DNA of 64,000 nucleotides from Methylocystis hirsuta (GCF_003722355.1 NZ_QWDD01000001.1:2418001-2482000), one strand, 5' to 3'. Counted from the stretch's first letter, positions 26,895 to 35,574 are shown. Translations and numbers: made by a program. The notes: generated by a model not told the origin, from the sequence alone.

Positions 26895-27542
26895 ATGCTT
26901 AGAGATTCTCGCACGCGCTCCCGTCTCCTCGTCGCTGTCGCCGCCATCGGACTGGCGATCGCCTTCGCTTTTAACGCTGCCGAAGCGAAGCCCAAGCCGG
27001 GCGCCGAAGACGCCCCGGCCGAGGACGCAAGCGGCAAAGCCAACAAGCGAAAGCCGACCAAAAACGATAAAGCCGAGAAACCAGCCGACAAAGGCTCCGA
27101 CAAGCCCGAGCAGCTCGGCAGCTATGGGGAATGGGGCGCCTACGCCGCCCAGAGCGGGCGCAACAGGACCTGCTATGCGCTCGGGCAGCCGAAAGAGCGG
27201 ACGCCAAAAGCGAAGCTCAAAGACGCCTCCGCCTATATCTTTATCTCGACGCGGCCGGCAGAAAATATCCACAACGAGGTCGCGATCAATCTGGGCTACG
27301 CGACGAAGGACGGCTCCGCCGCAGTCGCCGACATCGACGGCGACAGCTACGAACTGATCACCAAGGGAACGAACGCCTGGGTGAAGGATCAGTCGCGGGA
27401 GCGCGAATTCGTCGGCGCGATGCGCGGCGGCGCCAAGCTCATCGTCAAGGCCGCTTCGTCTAAAGGGACAAGCACCACCGACAGCTATTCGCTCAAGGGA
27501 TTGTCGGACGCGCTCGCCCGCGCCGTGCAGGAATGCAAGTAG
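26895..27542 (+). CDS. Invasion-associated locus B (IalB) family protein
   Basis: A 215-residue secreted protein. A signal peptide (to about residue 31) is followed by a Lys/Glu/Ala-rich low-complexity stretch (about 32-75) and the IalB domain: YGEWGAYAAQSGRNRTCYALGQPKERTP, IFISTRPAENIHNEVAINLGYA, GTNAWVKDQSREREFVGAMRGGAKLIVKA and a final C. Two cysteines could form a disulfide. IalB homologues are widespread periplasmic proteins in Rhizobiales and are not proof of virulence. Confidence 0.82.
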   Translation: MLRDSRTRSRLLVAVAAIGLAIAFAFNAAEAKPKPGAEDAPAEDASGKANKRKPTKNDKAEKPADKGSDKPEQLGSYGEWGAYAAQSGRNRTCYALGQPKERTPKAKLKDASAYIFISTRPAENIHNEVAINLGYATKDGSAAVADIDGDSYELITKGTNAWVKDQSREREFVGAMRGGAKLIVKAASSKGTSTTDSYSLKGLSDALARAVQECK

Positions 27543-27545
27543 ATC

Positions 27546-28094
27546 CTACCGCGGCCGGACTGCCGTTATCGGAACGTTCTTGACCGACGCCGCGATCGAG
27601 CGGATCTCCGTCGCCACGCCAGGATATTTCGACGCCAGTTGATCGAGATCGCCGATTTCAACGTCCTGCGGCGTGACGCCCGGCCATTCGGTGCTGGCGC
27701 CGAAAAACCAGCGTCCGCCGCCCAGAAGCCGCGCCGTGTGAAAAGTGTCGCCGGGAATAAGCAGCTGAACGCTCTGGCCGGCGCGCAGATCCGGTCCGAC
27801 CACCACGCGCTCGGTTGAGCCGTCGCCATGCAGCATGAACAGCTCCAGCGGATCACCCAGATAATAGTGATAGAGCTGATCGTTGCGGATTCGATGCAGC
27901 CGAACCGGCGCTTGCGGCGTCACCAGAAAGTAGAGCGCTGAACCGATCGGCCCGCTGCGCGCGAAGGGCGGCGGCAAGGCGTCCGCGCCGAAGGACAGCT
28001 TGCTCGTATAGGTGATGCGGACGAAGCCGCACGTCGCGTTGGGCTCGAGCGCGAGCAGATCGACGATGTCTTCAGAGCTCAGAGCTTCGGACAT
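27546..28094 (-). CDS. DUF985-type cupin
   Basis: A 182-residue cupin of the DUF985 family. SSEDIVDLLALEPNATCGFVRITYTS opens it, SALYFLVTPQAPVRLHRIRNDQLYHYYLGDPLELFML forms the barrel with metal-type His residues, and LLIPGDTFHTARLLGGGRWFFGASTEWPGVT closes it. Start 28094 follows AAGGG; the frame to 28196 lacks homology. The reaction is unknown; some relatives bind sugars or nucleotide sugars. It is convergent with the IalB gene. Confidence 0.85.
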   Translation of the reverse strand: MSEALSSEDIVDLLALEPNATCGFVRITYTSKLSFGADALPPPFARSGPIGSALYFLVTPQAPVRLHRIRNDQLYHYYLGDPLELFMLHGDGSTERVVVGPDLRAGQSVQLLIPGDTFHTARLLGGGRWFFGASTEWPGVTPQDVEIGDLDQLASKYPGVATEIRSIAASVKNVPITAVRPR

Positions 28095-28403
28095 GGCGGA
28101 CCCTTCAGTTTGAGCCGACGGCGGAGAATTCGATAGCACGGGGGCAGGCCGAACGGCAGGCCTTCCGGCCCATCGGGCGACGTCTGGATCCACCAAGTAT
28201 AAATTTCATGATACCAAGTATTTGACCAACAGAAATACTGTCTGTGGTCCTTGTTTCCGTGCACCGTTTCCGCAGACTACGCCCAGCCATGGCAGTCCCC
28301 CTGTAGCTGTCCTGGTGGACGGCGGCGGTTTTCATCGCTGCATCATCCGTCGCCGTCCCTGTCCTTTCGGCGAAAGCCAAACAACACAAAATTGGAGAGG
28401 CAA

Positions 28404-28568
28404 ATGGCCGTTAATGTTCACGACGGCGAAGTCGGCAAGATCCTCGTGTATCTGATCGGCTTCACCGCTTTCGTCATCGTCGCTCTTACCTGGGTTCCGC
28501 ATTGGATCTCGCCTGACAGCGCCAACATCACCGGAAACACCGGCAACACGGCGCGCATGATCGAGTGA
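28404..28568 (+). CDS. 54-residue single-span membrane protein
   Basis: MAVNVHDGEVGKILVYLIGF starts the protein; one strong hydrophobic helix (about 11-33) ends in TWVPHW and is followed by a Ser/Asn/Gly-rich tail. The ATG has a strong GGAGAGG site 3-9 bp upstream. In size and layout it recalls small accessory subunits of membrane complexes, but I do not recognise the family. It has its own upstream gap of about 200 bp, AT-rich near 28190-28250. Confidence 0.6.
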   Translation: MAVNVHDGEVGKILVYLIGFTAFVIVALTWVPHWISPDSANITGNTGNTARMIE

Positions 28569-28702
28569 GACGTCGCGACGCTCCGGGAGCCGTCCCTTCC
28601 GGAGCGTCGACGCAAGCGCGTCGCGCCAGTTGCAAAGCAAATTCGTTTCCGGCATAACGACGCCGCGACGGTTCGGCGTTACGCATGACCGGCGCGACGG
28701 AT

Positions 28703-28777
28703 GCGGGTGTAGCTCAGGGGTAGAGCACAACCTTGCCAAGGTTGGGGTCGAGGGTTCGAATCCCTTCGCCCGCTCCA
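28703..28777 (+). tRNA. tRNA-Gly (anticodon GCC)
   Basis: A 75-nt cloverleaf. Acceptor GCGGGTG pairs with CGCCCGC, then T and an encoded CCA. The anticodon stem CAACC/GGTTG encloses TTGCCAA (anticodon GCC), and the T arm has GGTTCGAATCC. All stems pair, with one G-T in the acceptor. Confidence 0.96.
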
Positions 28778-28826
28778 ATTCAACGCGCTCCGCGAATTCG
28801 CCCCCACTTGCGGAGACCGGGGTTTG

Positions 28827-29693
28827 ATGCTGACGACGCGCGCCCCCGCGAAAATCAATCTTACGCTTCATGTCCTCGGCCGTCGGGACGACGGCTACCA
28901 CGCACTCGAAAGCCTCGTGGCCTTTTCCGGCGCGGGAGACACATTGTCCCTCTCGCCGGGCGACGCGCTGTCGCTCGATATTTCGGGACCGACCTCCTCG
29001 GCCGCAGGCGCCGGCGACGACAATCTCGTGCTGCGCGCCGCACGACGGCTCGCCGCAGAGATTAGCGGCCTGCGGCTCGGCCGGTTTCGACTCGAGAAGC
29101 GCCTGCCTGTCGCGGCTGGCATTGGCGGCGGCTCGTCGGACGCCGCCGCGGCGCTGCGCCTTTTGGCCAAGGCGAATCATCTCGCGCCGGACGACCCGCG
29201 CATCATCGAGGTCGCGCGCGCCGTTGGCTCGGACGTGCCGGTCTGCCTCGACCCGCAAGCGCGGATGATGCGCGGCGCCGGCGAAACGCTCGGCGAACCG
29301 ATTCGCCTTCCGCTCCTGCCCGCCGTGCTGATCAACCCCGGGGCGCCGGTCGCAACGGGACCGGTCTTCGCCGCGCTGGGACTGCGACCGGGCGCGTCGC
29401 GGGAAGGCGCCGCGCATTCCGACATCGCCGCTCGGCCTGGCGCGGAAGAACTCCTTGCGGCGCTGGCGAAGGGGCGCAACGACCTCGAAGACGCCGCCTG
29501 TCTGCAGGCGCCCGTGATCGTCGACGCGCTCGCCCTGTTGCGCGGCGCCCACGGCTGCAGGCTCGCGCGGATGTCCGGCTCGGGCGCGACGTGCTTCGCG
29601 CTGTTTTCGACGCGGCGCCAGGCGGTACGCGCCGCCAGCGTCATTCGCGCCCAGCATCCGGGATGGTGGGTCAAGACGGCCGTGCTGAGATGA
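28827..29693 (+). CDS. ispE: 4-diphosphocytidyl-2-C-methyl-D-erythritol kinase
   Basis: A 288-residue GHMP kinase of the MEP isoprenoid pathway. [26 protein letters not shown] is the substrate-binding start, [21 protein letters not shown] the ATP loop (about 91-111), and [14 protein letters not shown] the third GHMP motif. ATG 28827 follows GGAG; a TTG one codon earlier is also in frame. It overlaps rlmB by 4 bp and lies 49 bp after tRNA-Gly. Confidence 0.92.
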   Translation: MLTTRAPAKINLTLHVLGRRDDGYHALESLVAFSGAGDTLSLSPGDALSLDISGPTSSAAGAGDDNLVLRAARRLAAEISGLRLGRFRLEKRLPVAAGIGGGSSDAAAALRLLAKANHLAPDDPRIIEVARAVGSDVPVCLDPQARMMRGAGETLGEPIRLPLLPAVLINPGAPVATGPVFAALGLRPGASREGAAHSDIAARPGAEELLAALAKGRNDLEDAACLQAPVIVDALALLRGAHGCRLARMSGSGATCFALFSTRRQAVRAASVIRAQHPGWWVKTAVLR

Positions 29694-30502
29694 CCCGCCG
29701 GCCGCCGCCCAAGGACCGCAGCGCGCATGAGAGGGGTCGCCGCGCGACCATCGCTCAGTCCGAGACGCGCAGCCCGTTCCGCTCCGCCTCGCCCGACCTC
29801 GTCACGCTCTACGGCGCGCATCCGGTGCGCGCCGCGCTGACGGCGCGCAAGCGCAAGCTGCTGACGCTTTACGCGACTGAAACCACGCTGCCGCGCATCA
29901 ATGAGCTCGCACGGGCGGCGGGACTCGAGCCGCGCCTCGTCGACGCCCGCGACCTCGAGCGCCGGCTCGGCCCGGACGCCGTGCATCAAGGCTTGCTGCT
30001 CGAAGCGCGGCCGCTGCCGGAGGCGGACATTTCCGACATCGTCAGCGTCAGCGGCGTCGTGCTCGCGCTCGACCAGATCACCGATCCACACAACGTCGGC
30101 GCGATCCTGCGCACGGCCTGCGCCTTTAACGTCGACGCGGTGATCGTCACCGAACGGCACAGTCCGGAGTTTTCCGGCGTCCTCGCCAAAGCGGCCTCGG
30201 GCGCGCTGGAATTCACGACGATCGTCTCCGTCGTCAATCTGGCGCGCGCCCTCGACGAGCTCGCCGACCGCGGCTATGCGCGCGTCGGACTCGATTCGGA
30301 CGGCGCCGAATCGCTCTCGACCGTTACGCTGTCCAAGCCGCTGGTGCTCGCGCTCGGCGCCGAGGACAAGGGATTGCGGCGCCTCACGCGCGAACGCTGC
30401 GACGCCGTCGCGCGGCTCGATCTGCCCGGGCCGATCAAGAGCCTCAATGTGTCGAACGCCTGCGCCGCGGCGTTGAGCGTGGTGACGACGCGGCTTGGAT
30501 AA
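29690..30502 (+). CDS. rlmB: 23S rRNA (guanosine-2'-O-)-methyltransferase RlmB (SpoU family)
   Basis: A 270-residue SpoU/TrmH-type methyltransferase. After a basic N-terminus, [11 protein letters not shown] starts the substrate-binding part, and the trefoil-knot SAM domain shows [45 protein letters not shown] and [18 protein letters not shown], the three SpoU motifs. The ATG overlaps the ispE TGA. Exact target G2251 is assumed from the family. Confidence 0.9.
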   Translation: MTRRPPPKDRSAHERGRRATIAQSETRSPFRSASPDLVTLYGAHPVRAALTARKRKLLTLYATETTLPRINELARAAGLEPRLVDARDLERRLGPDAVHQGLLLEARPLPEADISDIVSVSGVVLALDQITDPHNVGAILRTACAFNVDAVIVTERHSPEFSGVLAKAASGALEFTTIVSVVNLARALDELADRGYARVGLDSDGAESLSTVTLSKPLVLALGAEDKGLRRLTRERCDAVARLDLPGPIKSLNVSNACAAALSVVTTRLG

Positions 30503-30574
30503 AGCTCGGGATTGACCTCTCCGCCGGCTTGGACGCATAGAGAAGCCGCGCGATGCGCCTCGATAACGCCACGG

Positions 30575-30650
30575 GCCGGTTTAGCTCAGCTGGTAGAGCA
30601 ACTGATTTGTAATCAGTAGGTCGCGGGTTCGAATCCTGCAACCGGCACCA
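30575..30650 (+). tRNA. tRNA-Thr (anticodon TGT), integration target
   Basis: A 76-nt cloverleaf. Acceptor GCCGGTT pairs with AACCGGC, then A and CCA. Anticodon stem ACTGA/TCAGT encloses TTTGTAA (anticodon TGT); T stem GCGGG/CCTGC. Its 3' half from 30602 recurs in diverged form at 47608-47656, marking it as the attachment site of the element that follows. Confidence 0.96.
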
Positions 30651-30691
30651 GTAAAATCAGATAGTTGGCGAAATTTTCTCGGCTTCCTGAT
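30602..30691 (+). repeat. Left attachment repeat (attL-type)
   Basis: The 3' part of tRNA-Thr from CTGATTTG (30602) to CCA (30650), plus about 40 bp of looser similarity (TAAAATCAGA, then TTTTCTCGG), matches 47608-47689. The first 21 bp are identical. Differences in the T stem are compensated, which preserves pairing in both copies. Confidence 0.85.
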
Positions 30692-30708
30692 CGCGGCCAT
30701 AGGACGAA

Positions 30709-30734
30709 TATAAGCGTCCTATAAGCATCTGGAG
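30709..30734 (+). promoter_or_regulatory. Paired TATAAGC sites inside the left end
   Basis: TATAAGC at 30709-30715 and TATAAGCAT at 30720-30728 are direct repeats spaced 11 bp, about one helical turn. The 26-bp block recurs with two differences at 47475-47500 just inside the right end. Short repeats at both ends of an integrating element fit arm-type sites for integrase or excisionase. The block also precedes the GGAG site of the next gene. Confidence 0.55.
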
Positions 30735-30743
30735 AGCCATATC

Positions 30744-31484
30744 ATGACTGCCCTTATCACGACCCGCCGCGCCATCATGGCCGGTCTCGCCGCAGCGCCC
30801 ATCGCAGGACTACCTTCATTCGCTGGCGCTAGTTCCTTACGGCTGTCGACGGACCTTGATGCGCTTTGGTCCGAATTTATTTCCCTCGGCCCGAAGATCG
30901 TTGACGCTAGAGCGCGGGTGGACGCCGCCACCGACGCCATGCCCGCCTGGGTGAAACCCGGCCCGAAATATATCGCCCGCGGTGGTCGTTACGAGGGCAA
31001 GATTGTCGATGAACCAATGGATGAGACCGTCGCGCCGCCGGAAATTGGCGACTTCCAGATAGTCCGCAGGTCGCTCGCCGACGCGCGCCGCCAGTATAAA
31101 TTTGCGCAGAATTGGGCCGGCGCGGCGTGTGCGAAGAAGAATTACGTCGCCGAGCTGCGCGAGCTCGCTCGGCTGCGCATGCGCCAAAGAACAGAGATGC
31201 AGAAGGTTGGTCTGCCAGAATTGGAGCGATCGCGCGACGCGTTGATCGATCGTCAATACGACGTGGCAAGCGCCATCCTTGATATTGAGGATCACTCGTC
31301 GAACGCGGTGGCGGCTAAAATTATCGTTGCTGGGTTTTATCAATGGATGGGGCCTGGTCCGATCGATCTTGATGATGGGTTGGACCATTTCACCTCGGCG
31401 CTCGCAGCGCTGCAGCCCGGCCTTACCGGTCAGATCGCTGTCGACGTTGCGGAGATCCACGCGCGATGCGAGGGGCAGTCATGA
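30744..31484 (+). CDS. Hypothetical secreted protein with Tat-like signal
   Basis: A 246-residue protein starting MTALITTRRAIMAGLAAAPIAGLPSFAGAS, an RR-containing n-region and hydrophobic core resembling a twin-arginine signal. The rest is mainly helical with charged residues and a single Cys pair region (GAACAKKN, ARCEGQS). GGAG precedes the ATG. It is the first gene inside the element. Family not recognised. Confidence 0.6.
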   Translation: MTALITTRRAIMAGLAAAPIAGLPSFAGASSLRLSTDLDALWSEFISLGPKIVDARARVDAATDAMPAWVKPGPKYIARGGRYEGKIVDEPMDETVAPPEIGDFQIVRRSLADARRQYKFAQNWAGAACAKKNYVAELRELARLRMRQRTEMQKVGLPELERSRDALIDRQYDVASAILDIEDHSSNAVAAKIIVAGFYQWMGPGPIDLDDGLDHFTSALAALQPGLTGQIAVDVAEIHARCEGQS

Positions 31485-31526
31485 CCGCATCGATGCGCAA
31501 CTGAAAGCCAAGCTGGAGCCTACCGA

Positions 31527-31739
31527 ATGAGCATCGCCGAAACATCCAAAGCTCAACAGGAGTTCATAGACGCATTGTATCGCGTCTCTGGGCTCGTCGA
31601 CGCGATTTTCGCCATCAGTGAAACGAACGCGTGCGCGCTGATCGCCGAAGGCGCACTCTCGGGAGTTCAGAAGTCGCTAGAGCGGGAAGTCGACGCCCTG
31701 TTGGAGGCGGCCGCGGGCGGGAAAATTGTGGCTCTTTAA
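31527..31739 (+). CDS. Hypothetical 70-residue helical protein
   Basis: MSIAETSKAQQEFIDALYRV starts a short, probably all-helical protein ending in a Glu/Ala-rich amphipathic helix (SLEREVDALLEAAAGG). It follows the Tat-like protein gene by 42 bp and is followed by a good intrinsic terminator, so the two form one transcript. No family recognised. Confidence 0.5.
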   Translation: MSIAETSKAQQEFIDALYRVSGLVDAIFAISETNACALIAEGALSGVQKSLEREVDALLEAAAGGKIVAL

Positions 31740-31803
31740 TTGAACGAATCGCCCGCGCAAATTCAGCGAAGCCGACGGCTCACCCGCCTTCGTCGTCCCC
31801 AAG

Positions 31804-31840
31804 AACGCCCCGACCGCAAATGTAGCCGCGGGGCGTTTTT
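31804..31840 (+). terminator. Rho-independent terminator
   Basis: AACGCCCCG (31804-31812) pairs with CGGGGCGTT (31829-31837) and the stem runs into a T5 tract (31836-31840). It lies 65 bp after the 70-residue protein gene and ends the first small operon of the element. Confidence 0.75.
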
Positions 31841-31867
31841 CGCTTCGAACAGCAATGAGAGATATTC

Positions 31868-32083
31868 ATGTCGGCCCATCATTTCACCGACCCAGATGGA
31901 CGCTCTCATATCGTCGAGAGTAGCGATATCCCAAGAGTGACGGTAGAACACGTTCGACGCTTAAGCGAGTTGGGATTCGTCTCAATCATTGACGAGCACG
32001 GTCGCTTTTGCGCGATTGCCAAGTGTGTTTACCAGGAAGCGATCCGCCGCGGCGAGATTAATCCGTGGGCGGTGTTTCAATAG
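31868..32083 (+). CDS. Hypothetical 71-residue protein
   Basis: MSAHHFTDPDGRSHIVESSD is followed by IPRVTVEHVRRLSELGFVSIIDEHGRFCAIAKCVYQEAIRRGEINPW, a mixed alpha/beta pattern with two cysteines near the middle. AGAGA lies upstream. It sits alone after the terminator. Family not recognised; coding is judged from composition and length only. Confidence 0.45.
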   Translation: MSAHHFTDPDGRSHIVESSDIPRVTVEHVRRLSELGFVSIIDEHGRFCAIAKCVYQEAIRRGEINPWAVFQ

Positions 32084-32130
32084 CTTTGATCTCGCGAATC
32101 GCGGCGCGGTGCGACATGAACCGCGCGCCC

Positions 32131-32426
32131 TCGACGCTCGCCGGCGCGCGGCGCCAGGCCGCAGCGACGCGATCCGCGCGGGCGACTTTTGCTCAGCGTC
32201 GAAGCGCGTCGCGCAGTGAGATCGCGCATGTCGAGGCCGATCGTCAAGGATGCGGCGCGCGCACGGCGCGGCGCCAGGGCGCAGTGCGCAGGCCTCGACG
32301 ATCGCGCGCAATCATCTTGCGCCACGCCCGCGCCATCCGTGCGCGCTCGAATCGGCCGGGGTCGACTTCATCGCCAAGAACAGCGGCGGCCCCGGCGTGC
32401 GGCTGAGGAAGGCGAAGCCGACATGA
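32131..32426 (+). pseudogene. Decayed XRE-family regulator
   Basis: Pieces of a small phage-type XRE repressor appear in different frames. ASRSEIAHVEADRQG in one frame resembles a helix-turn-helix helix 3, and RAIRA then ALESAGVDFIAKNSGGPGVRLRK (frame change near 32342) matches the usual C-terminus of short XRE proteins. A missing base in GCG(G)CGCTC explains the last shift. The final frame ends in TGA overlapping the next ATG. The N-terminal part cannot be rebuilt with confidence. Confidence 0.4.
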
Positions 32427-32563
32427 ACGAATGCCCGCCACCCGTTTTATTCACTCTCGACGTGGTCGCTGAGCGGCTTCACGTTTCGCGGCGGTGGCTG
32501 CAGGGATTCCTCAGAGGCCGACCTTTTGGCAGGATGGCCGGCCGCAAGCGGCTCTTTCGCTGA
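32423..32563 (+). CDS. Small HTH (excisionase-like) protein
   Basis: A 46-residue protein with the MerR/HTH_17 pattern FTLDVVAERLHVSRRWLQGFLRGRPFGRMAGRKRLFR. It ends right after the GRKRLF wing, where relatives continue for about 20-40 residues, so it is minimal or truncated. The ATG overlaps the stop of the degenerate XRE frame (ATGA). A DNA-binding role in excision or regulation is likely. Confidence 0.6.
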   Translation: MNECPPPVLFTLDVVAERLHVSRRWLQGFLRGRPFGRMAGRKRLFR

Positions 32564-32707
32564 CTTCACGATATCATGAAGTTGCCTGAAGTCGTTCAGG
32601 TAGACTTGCTCAATCGACCGCGTGCTCATGCGGATTGTTCGGCGCGCCTCCAAAAAACTTCGGCCTTCGCCCCAAAGGACGAAGGCCAAGGGACATTGCC
32701 CAGATTC

Positions 32708-33052
32708 TCAACAGGTCCACACCCACTGACCATACCACCAACGCCAGCAGCCGCCGCCGTAGCCGCCATAACCGCCCCATCCACGACGGCCCCATCCGCC
32801 ACCCCAGCCTCCGCCGCGACCCCAGCCGCCCCCATGATGCCAGCCGCCGCCCCAACCACCGTGGCCACCACCCCAGCCACCGTGGCCACCGCCCCAGCCA
32901 CCGTGGCCGCCGCCCCAACCATCGTGACCGCCACCCCAACCACCGTGACCGCCGCCCCAGCCGCCTCCGCCATGACCATCCCAAGCCATAGCCGCAGTTG
33001 GAAGAGCCAAAGCAGCAGTCAAAGCCGTAACGAGAGACAATTTGCGCAGCAT
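32708..33052 (-). CDS. Secreted Gly/Trp/His-rich repeat protein
   Basis: A 114-residue protein with a signal peptide (MLRKLSLVTALTAALALPTAAMA, residues 1-22/23). The mature part is built of near-exact heptads HGGWGGG (about residues 28-70, one with D for G), then a GRGGGW/GYGG-rich part and CWRWWYGQWVWTC. The spaced His and Trp residues recall metal-binding octarepeats. GGAG stands before the ATG. It is transcribed against its neighbours and could be cargo rather than a phage gene. Confidence 0.7.
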   Translation of the reverse strand: MLRKLSLVTALTAALALPTAAMAWDGHGGGGWGGGHGGWGGGHDGWGGGHGGWGGGHGGWGGGHGGWGGGWHHGGGWGRGGGWGGGWGRRGWGGYGGYGGGCWRWWYGQWVWTC

Positions 33053-33125
33053 GCCAATCTCCTTCTGCCCCTCGTAATTCCCTCTCATCGAAGCACTGAA
33101 TGGTCGCTGAACGTGACTCCAGGCG

Positions 33126-33317
33126 ATGGCGGCGCGCGGAGAGTTTCCCGGCGCCGCCAAAATCGGCCAGATAAAGACCTTCGATCCAGATAAGCTGCGA
33201 CGTTTTATCGAGGCGAGGGAGGCCGAATGCGCGGGCGCAATTTATTCGAGAGCGACTATGAACGGGCGATGTCAAAACTGCGCGGAGGCTCGGGGACGAA
33301 AGGCTCGAAACGCTTAA
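33126..33317 (+). CDS. Excisionase-like fragment
   Basis: A 63-residue frame starting MAARGEFPGAAKIGQIKTFDPDKLRRFIEAREAECA, which matches the second half of AlpA/Xis-type proteins (turn, recognition helix and wing). The first helices expected upstream are missing. The tail after residue 40 shows no similarity. It is probably a 5'-truncated excisionase gene; whether it is translated is unclear. Confidence 0.5.
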   Translation: MAARGEFPGAAKIGQIKTFDPDKLRRFIEAREAECAGAIYSRATMNGRCQNCAEARGRKARNA

Positions 33318-33326
33318 GGCGGCGCC

Positions 33327-33569
33327 GTGAGCAAGCGGCTTGAGGAGATGCGCCGCAATCCGCGCGGCGACTGGCGCATGGGCGACATAGAGGCGCTTTG
33401 CCGGGAGTTCGCCATTCTATGCGAGCCGCCGCGCGGCGGGGGCTCGCATTATCGGATCGGCCATCCGCGCCTTGCGGAAAAGCTGACCATTCCTTCCAAG
33501 CGGCCGATCAAGGCGGTATATATTCGCCATCTGGTCGCCTTCGTCGACAAGGTGAGGACCGCGCCATGA
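33327..33569 (+). CDS. hicA: HicA-family mRNA interferase toxin
   Basis: An 80-residue protein of the HicA/YcfA family. DWRMGDIEALCREFAI and PPRGGGSHYRIGHPRLAEKLTIPSKRPIKAVYIRHLVAFVD contain the dsRBD-like fold and the catalytic His of the G-S-H motif. The start is GTG 33327; a downstream ATG at 33348 lacks spacing to a site. It overlaps hicB by 4 bp. Known HicA toxins cleave mRNA during translation. Confidence 0.8.
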   Translation: MSKRLEEMRRNPRGDWRMGDIEALCREFAILCEPPRGGGSHYRIGHPRLAEKLTIPSKRPIKAVYIRHLVAFVDKVRTAP

Positions 33570-33799
33570 GCCCGATCAAGGCCACGGATTATCCGCTCAT
33601 CGTCGAGCCGCTTCCCGAAGAGGACGGCGGAGGGTTCGTTGCGCGCGCGCCGGACCTGCCCGGCTGCATGTCGGACGGCGGGACGCCCGAAGAGGCCGTC
33701 ATCAACGCCCGCGACGCTGTTCTCCAATGGATCGAAGCGGCGCATGATCTTGGTCACGCCGTTCCGCCGCCGTCGCGCCATTTGGCGCTCGCCGGATAG
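33566..33799 (+). CDS. hicB: HicB-family antitoxin
   Basis: A 77-residue HicB: YPLIVEPLPEEDGGGFVARAPDLPGCMSDGGTPEEAVINARDAVLQWIEAA is the RNase H-like HicB core, which binds HicA. It ends PPPSRHLALAG without the usual C-terminal DNA-binding domain, as in short HicB proteins. The ATG overlaps the hicA stop. The pair may stabilise the element in the host. Confidence 0.85.
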   Translation: MSPIKATDYPLIVEPLPEEDGGGFVARAPDLPGCMSDGGTPEEAVINARDAVLQWIEAAHDLGHAVPPPSRHLALAG

Positions 33800-33803
33800 A
33801 TTT

Positions 33804-33860
33804 TTTCACTGCAACCTCACGCCGGCGCAAGAAGCGGCGACCGTCTCCCGCGCAAGGACG
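33804..33860 (+). pseudogene. Fragment of a ParB-like gene
   Basis: The + strand encodes CNLTPAQEAATVSRAR just after hicB. This matches SLTPAQEAAAVSRRKA at the start of the frame at 45009-45506. No continuation is recognisable in any frame, so this looks like a short duplicated remnant. It overlaps no complete gene. Confidence 0.4.
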
Positions 33861-33889
33861 CCCATGAGGCGCTTCTGGCGACTGCGGGT

Positions 33890-35026
33890 TCAAGCCGGCG
33901 CGCCCAGGCGCCCGGGGCGATCGTCGACGCCCTTGCGGACGTGGGCGGACCCGCTGCGCTCCCGGACGATCCGCAATGCCGTTGCACGGCCCTGGCCACG
34001 GCGGCTAGCATCCGCCGATCGGCGACGCCCTTGCAGCGAAGGCCGGCCGCGTCGACGCGCGCGCGGACATGGGCGGCGACGGCGCTCCCGGCAGATCGCG
34101 ACGCCGGCGCAGCGCCGCCGACGCATCTCGGCGAAGACTTCGGGCTTCGCCGAGTGGGCCGTCACAGGCCCGGGGATGCGCGAAGGCCATTGATCGCCCA
34201 TGGCCGGCGCCGGAATATTTCCGCGCGTCGCCACAAGCAGCAGTTCGCTGTCGTCACGAAACCAGAAGCCGGTGCCTGTTTTGTCTTTTTCCCAGACGGC
34301 GCATGTTTTGTAATCGAAGCCCCAGGCCCCGCAGACGCGCAGCCCGTGGTGCAGCCTGTTGCGCGGGCACCACAGAAAGAGCACGCTGTCATTCGCCGCG
34401 ATCGAGGCGACGTCGCGCGCGCAGATGTCTTCAATCGAGCTCGTCGGATAGTGATTTTCCGGCGCGCGGTCGAGTCCTGTCTCGCGCGACCATACTTCCG
34501 ACTCCCATTCCGGATCGCCATAGATCACGCCATATATCTTGTCTGGCAGGGCGCGCTGCTTCGCGCCGAGATCAGCCTCGCGCGCCGCCCGGCGCTCTTT
34601 CTTTTCCGCCTGTCGCTCGGCGCGTGGCGATTCGGCGGCCTTGCCGGCCTCGCGTTTCGCGGCCACGAGGCGCTGTTCGAACGCTTGCGGATCGCGGCGC
34701 GCAAGCTGCTGCCAGCGCGACGACTGCATCTTGGAGATTGCCAGATCGGAAAGTTTCACGGTAACGTCGTGTGACCGTGATTTTCGGTCGCCGCCCGCGC
34801 CGGCGTCGCGCTCGCCGTTTTCGGCCATGGCGATCAGCAATTCTCCGGCACGGCGCTCGGCCCGCATCCTGATTTCAATGGCGCGATTCAGCAGGTCGTC
34901 GTCTTTCGCCTGCCGCGCATAGGCGGCGGCCGCGATCGACATGTCGCGAATGAATTTCACTTCATCGACGCTTGCGGCCTCGATAAGCGCCTGGCGAGCG
35001 GCCTCATATTTGATCAGCTGCGTCAT
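33890..35026 (-). CDS. MT-A70 family adenine methyltransferase, altered C-terminus
   Basis: A 378-residue frame. The N-terminal helical part ([41 protein letters not shown] to about 130) is typical of phage-encoded forms; the MT-A70 domain (about 160-300) shows [33 protein letters not shown], where the catalytic DPPW reads [12 protein letters not shown] near residue 303 is normal, but the last 75 residues are Arg-rich and unrelated to the family end, so the 3' part is probably frameshifted or replaced. The DNA target is unknown. Confidence 0.75.
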   Translation of the reverse strand: MTQLIKYEAARQALIEAASVDEVKFIRDMSIAAAAYARQAKDDDLLNRAIEIRMRAERRAGELLIAMAENGERDAGAGGDRKSRSHDVTVKLSDLAISKMQSSRWQQLARRDPQAFEQRLVAAKREAGKAAESPRAERQAEKKERRAAREADLGAKQRALPDKIYGVIYGDPEWESEVWSRETGLDRAPENHYPTSSIEDICARDVASIAANDSVLFLWCPRNRLHHGLRVCGAWGFDYKTCAVWEKDKTGTGFWFRDDSELLLVATRGNIPAPAMGDQWPSRIPGPVTAHSAKPEVFAEMRRRRCAGVAICRERRRRPCPRARRRGRPSLQGRRRSADASRRGQGRATALRIVRERSGSAHVRKGVDDRPGRLGAPA

Positions 35027-35574
35027 TGGATTTTTCCCAATGCCAGCCGCACGAAATCCACGACTTCGCTTTCCGATATGATGTCGCGGAGTCTGGCGTT
35101 GGGGTTAGGCGGAACGCCCGCGTCGCGGATCATCCGCAGCAATTCAAGTTCGAAGGCGTTGTTTCGGATCAGCTGATTTAGCTGTGACCAGCGGATATCC
35201 TCAAGCGCCGAGCCATTACGCAGTTTTGTCGTCTTGAAAATCGACACAGATTGACGCGTTTCTTTGCGCGATGTTTTTTCGTGCGGCTCCCGTTCGACGC
35301 CTTCTGCCGCGCGGCGGATATCATATTTTGTCGCTTCGATTCGCCGCTCGAAGTCATCGAATGAAAGCTCGGCTAGCTTTTGCCAGCGCGACGACTGCAT
35401 TTTTGAAACGCCAAGATCAGCGAGTTTCGGCAACTTCACCCAGGATTTGGATTTTTTATCACCCCCGCGAGCCGTAGCCCGCTCTCCGCCCTCCGCTCCA
35501 CAGGAACCACGCATAGTCGGTCGCCGTCGATGCCTCTGGATCGTAGCCGCCGAGCACCATCGGAACGCGCTCAA
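35023..35574 (-). CDS. Phage-type protein with the [10 protein letters not shown] module, probably 5'-truncated
   Basis: The reliable part is residues about 40-183: [42 protein letters not shown], then a charged linker and a helical end ([35 protein letters not shown]). The first block is paralogous to [33 protein letters not shown] in the MT-A70 gene. The first 40 residues lie antiphase within the upstream methyltransferase gene and are not convincing. Its stop overlaps the MT-A70 ATG. Confidence 0.5.
   Translation of the reverse strand: MSAFRWCSAATIQRHRRRPTMRGSCGAEGGERATARGGDKKSKSWVKLPKLADLGVSKMQSSRWQKLAELSFDDFERRIEATKYDIRRAAEGVEREPHEKTSRKETRQSVSIFKTTKLRNGSALEDIRWSQLNQLIRNNAFELELLRMIRDAGVPPNPNARLRDIISESEVVDFVRLALGKIQ

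Noticed and set aside
32761..32960. Short tandem DNA repeats that could look like a CRISPR array
   Set aside because: The units are about 21 bp without spacers and encode the heptad HGGWGGG; this is coding repetition.
32610..33275. Long frames on both strands over the Gly/Trp-rich gene
   Set aside because: The repetitive DNA opens all frames; only 32708-33052 has a ribosome site and signal peptide.
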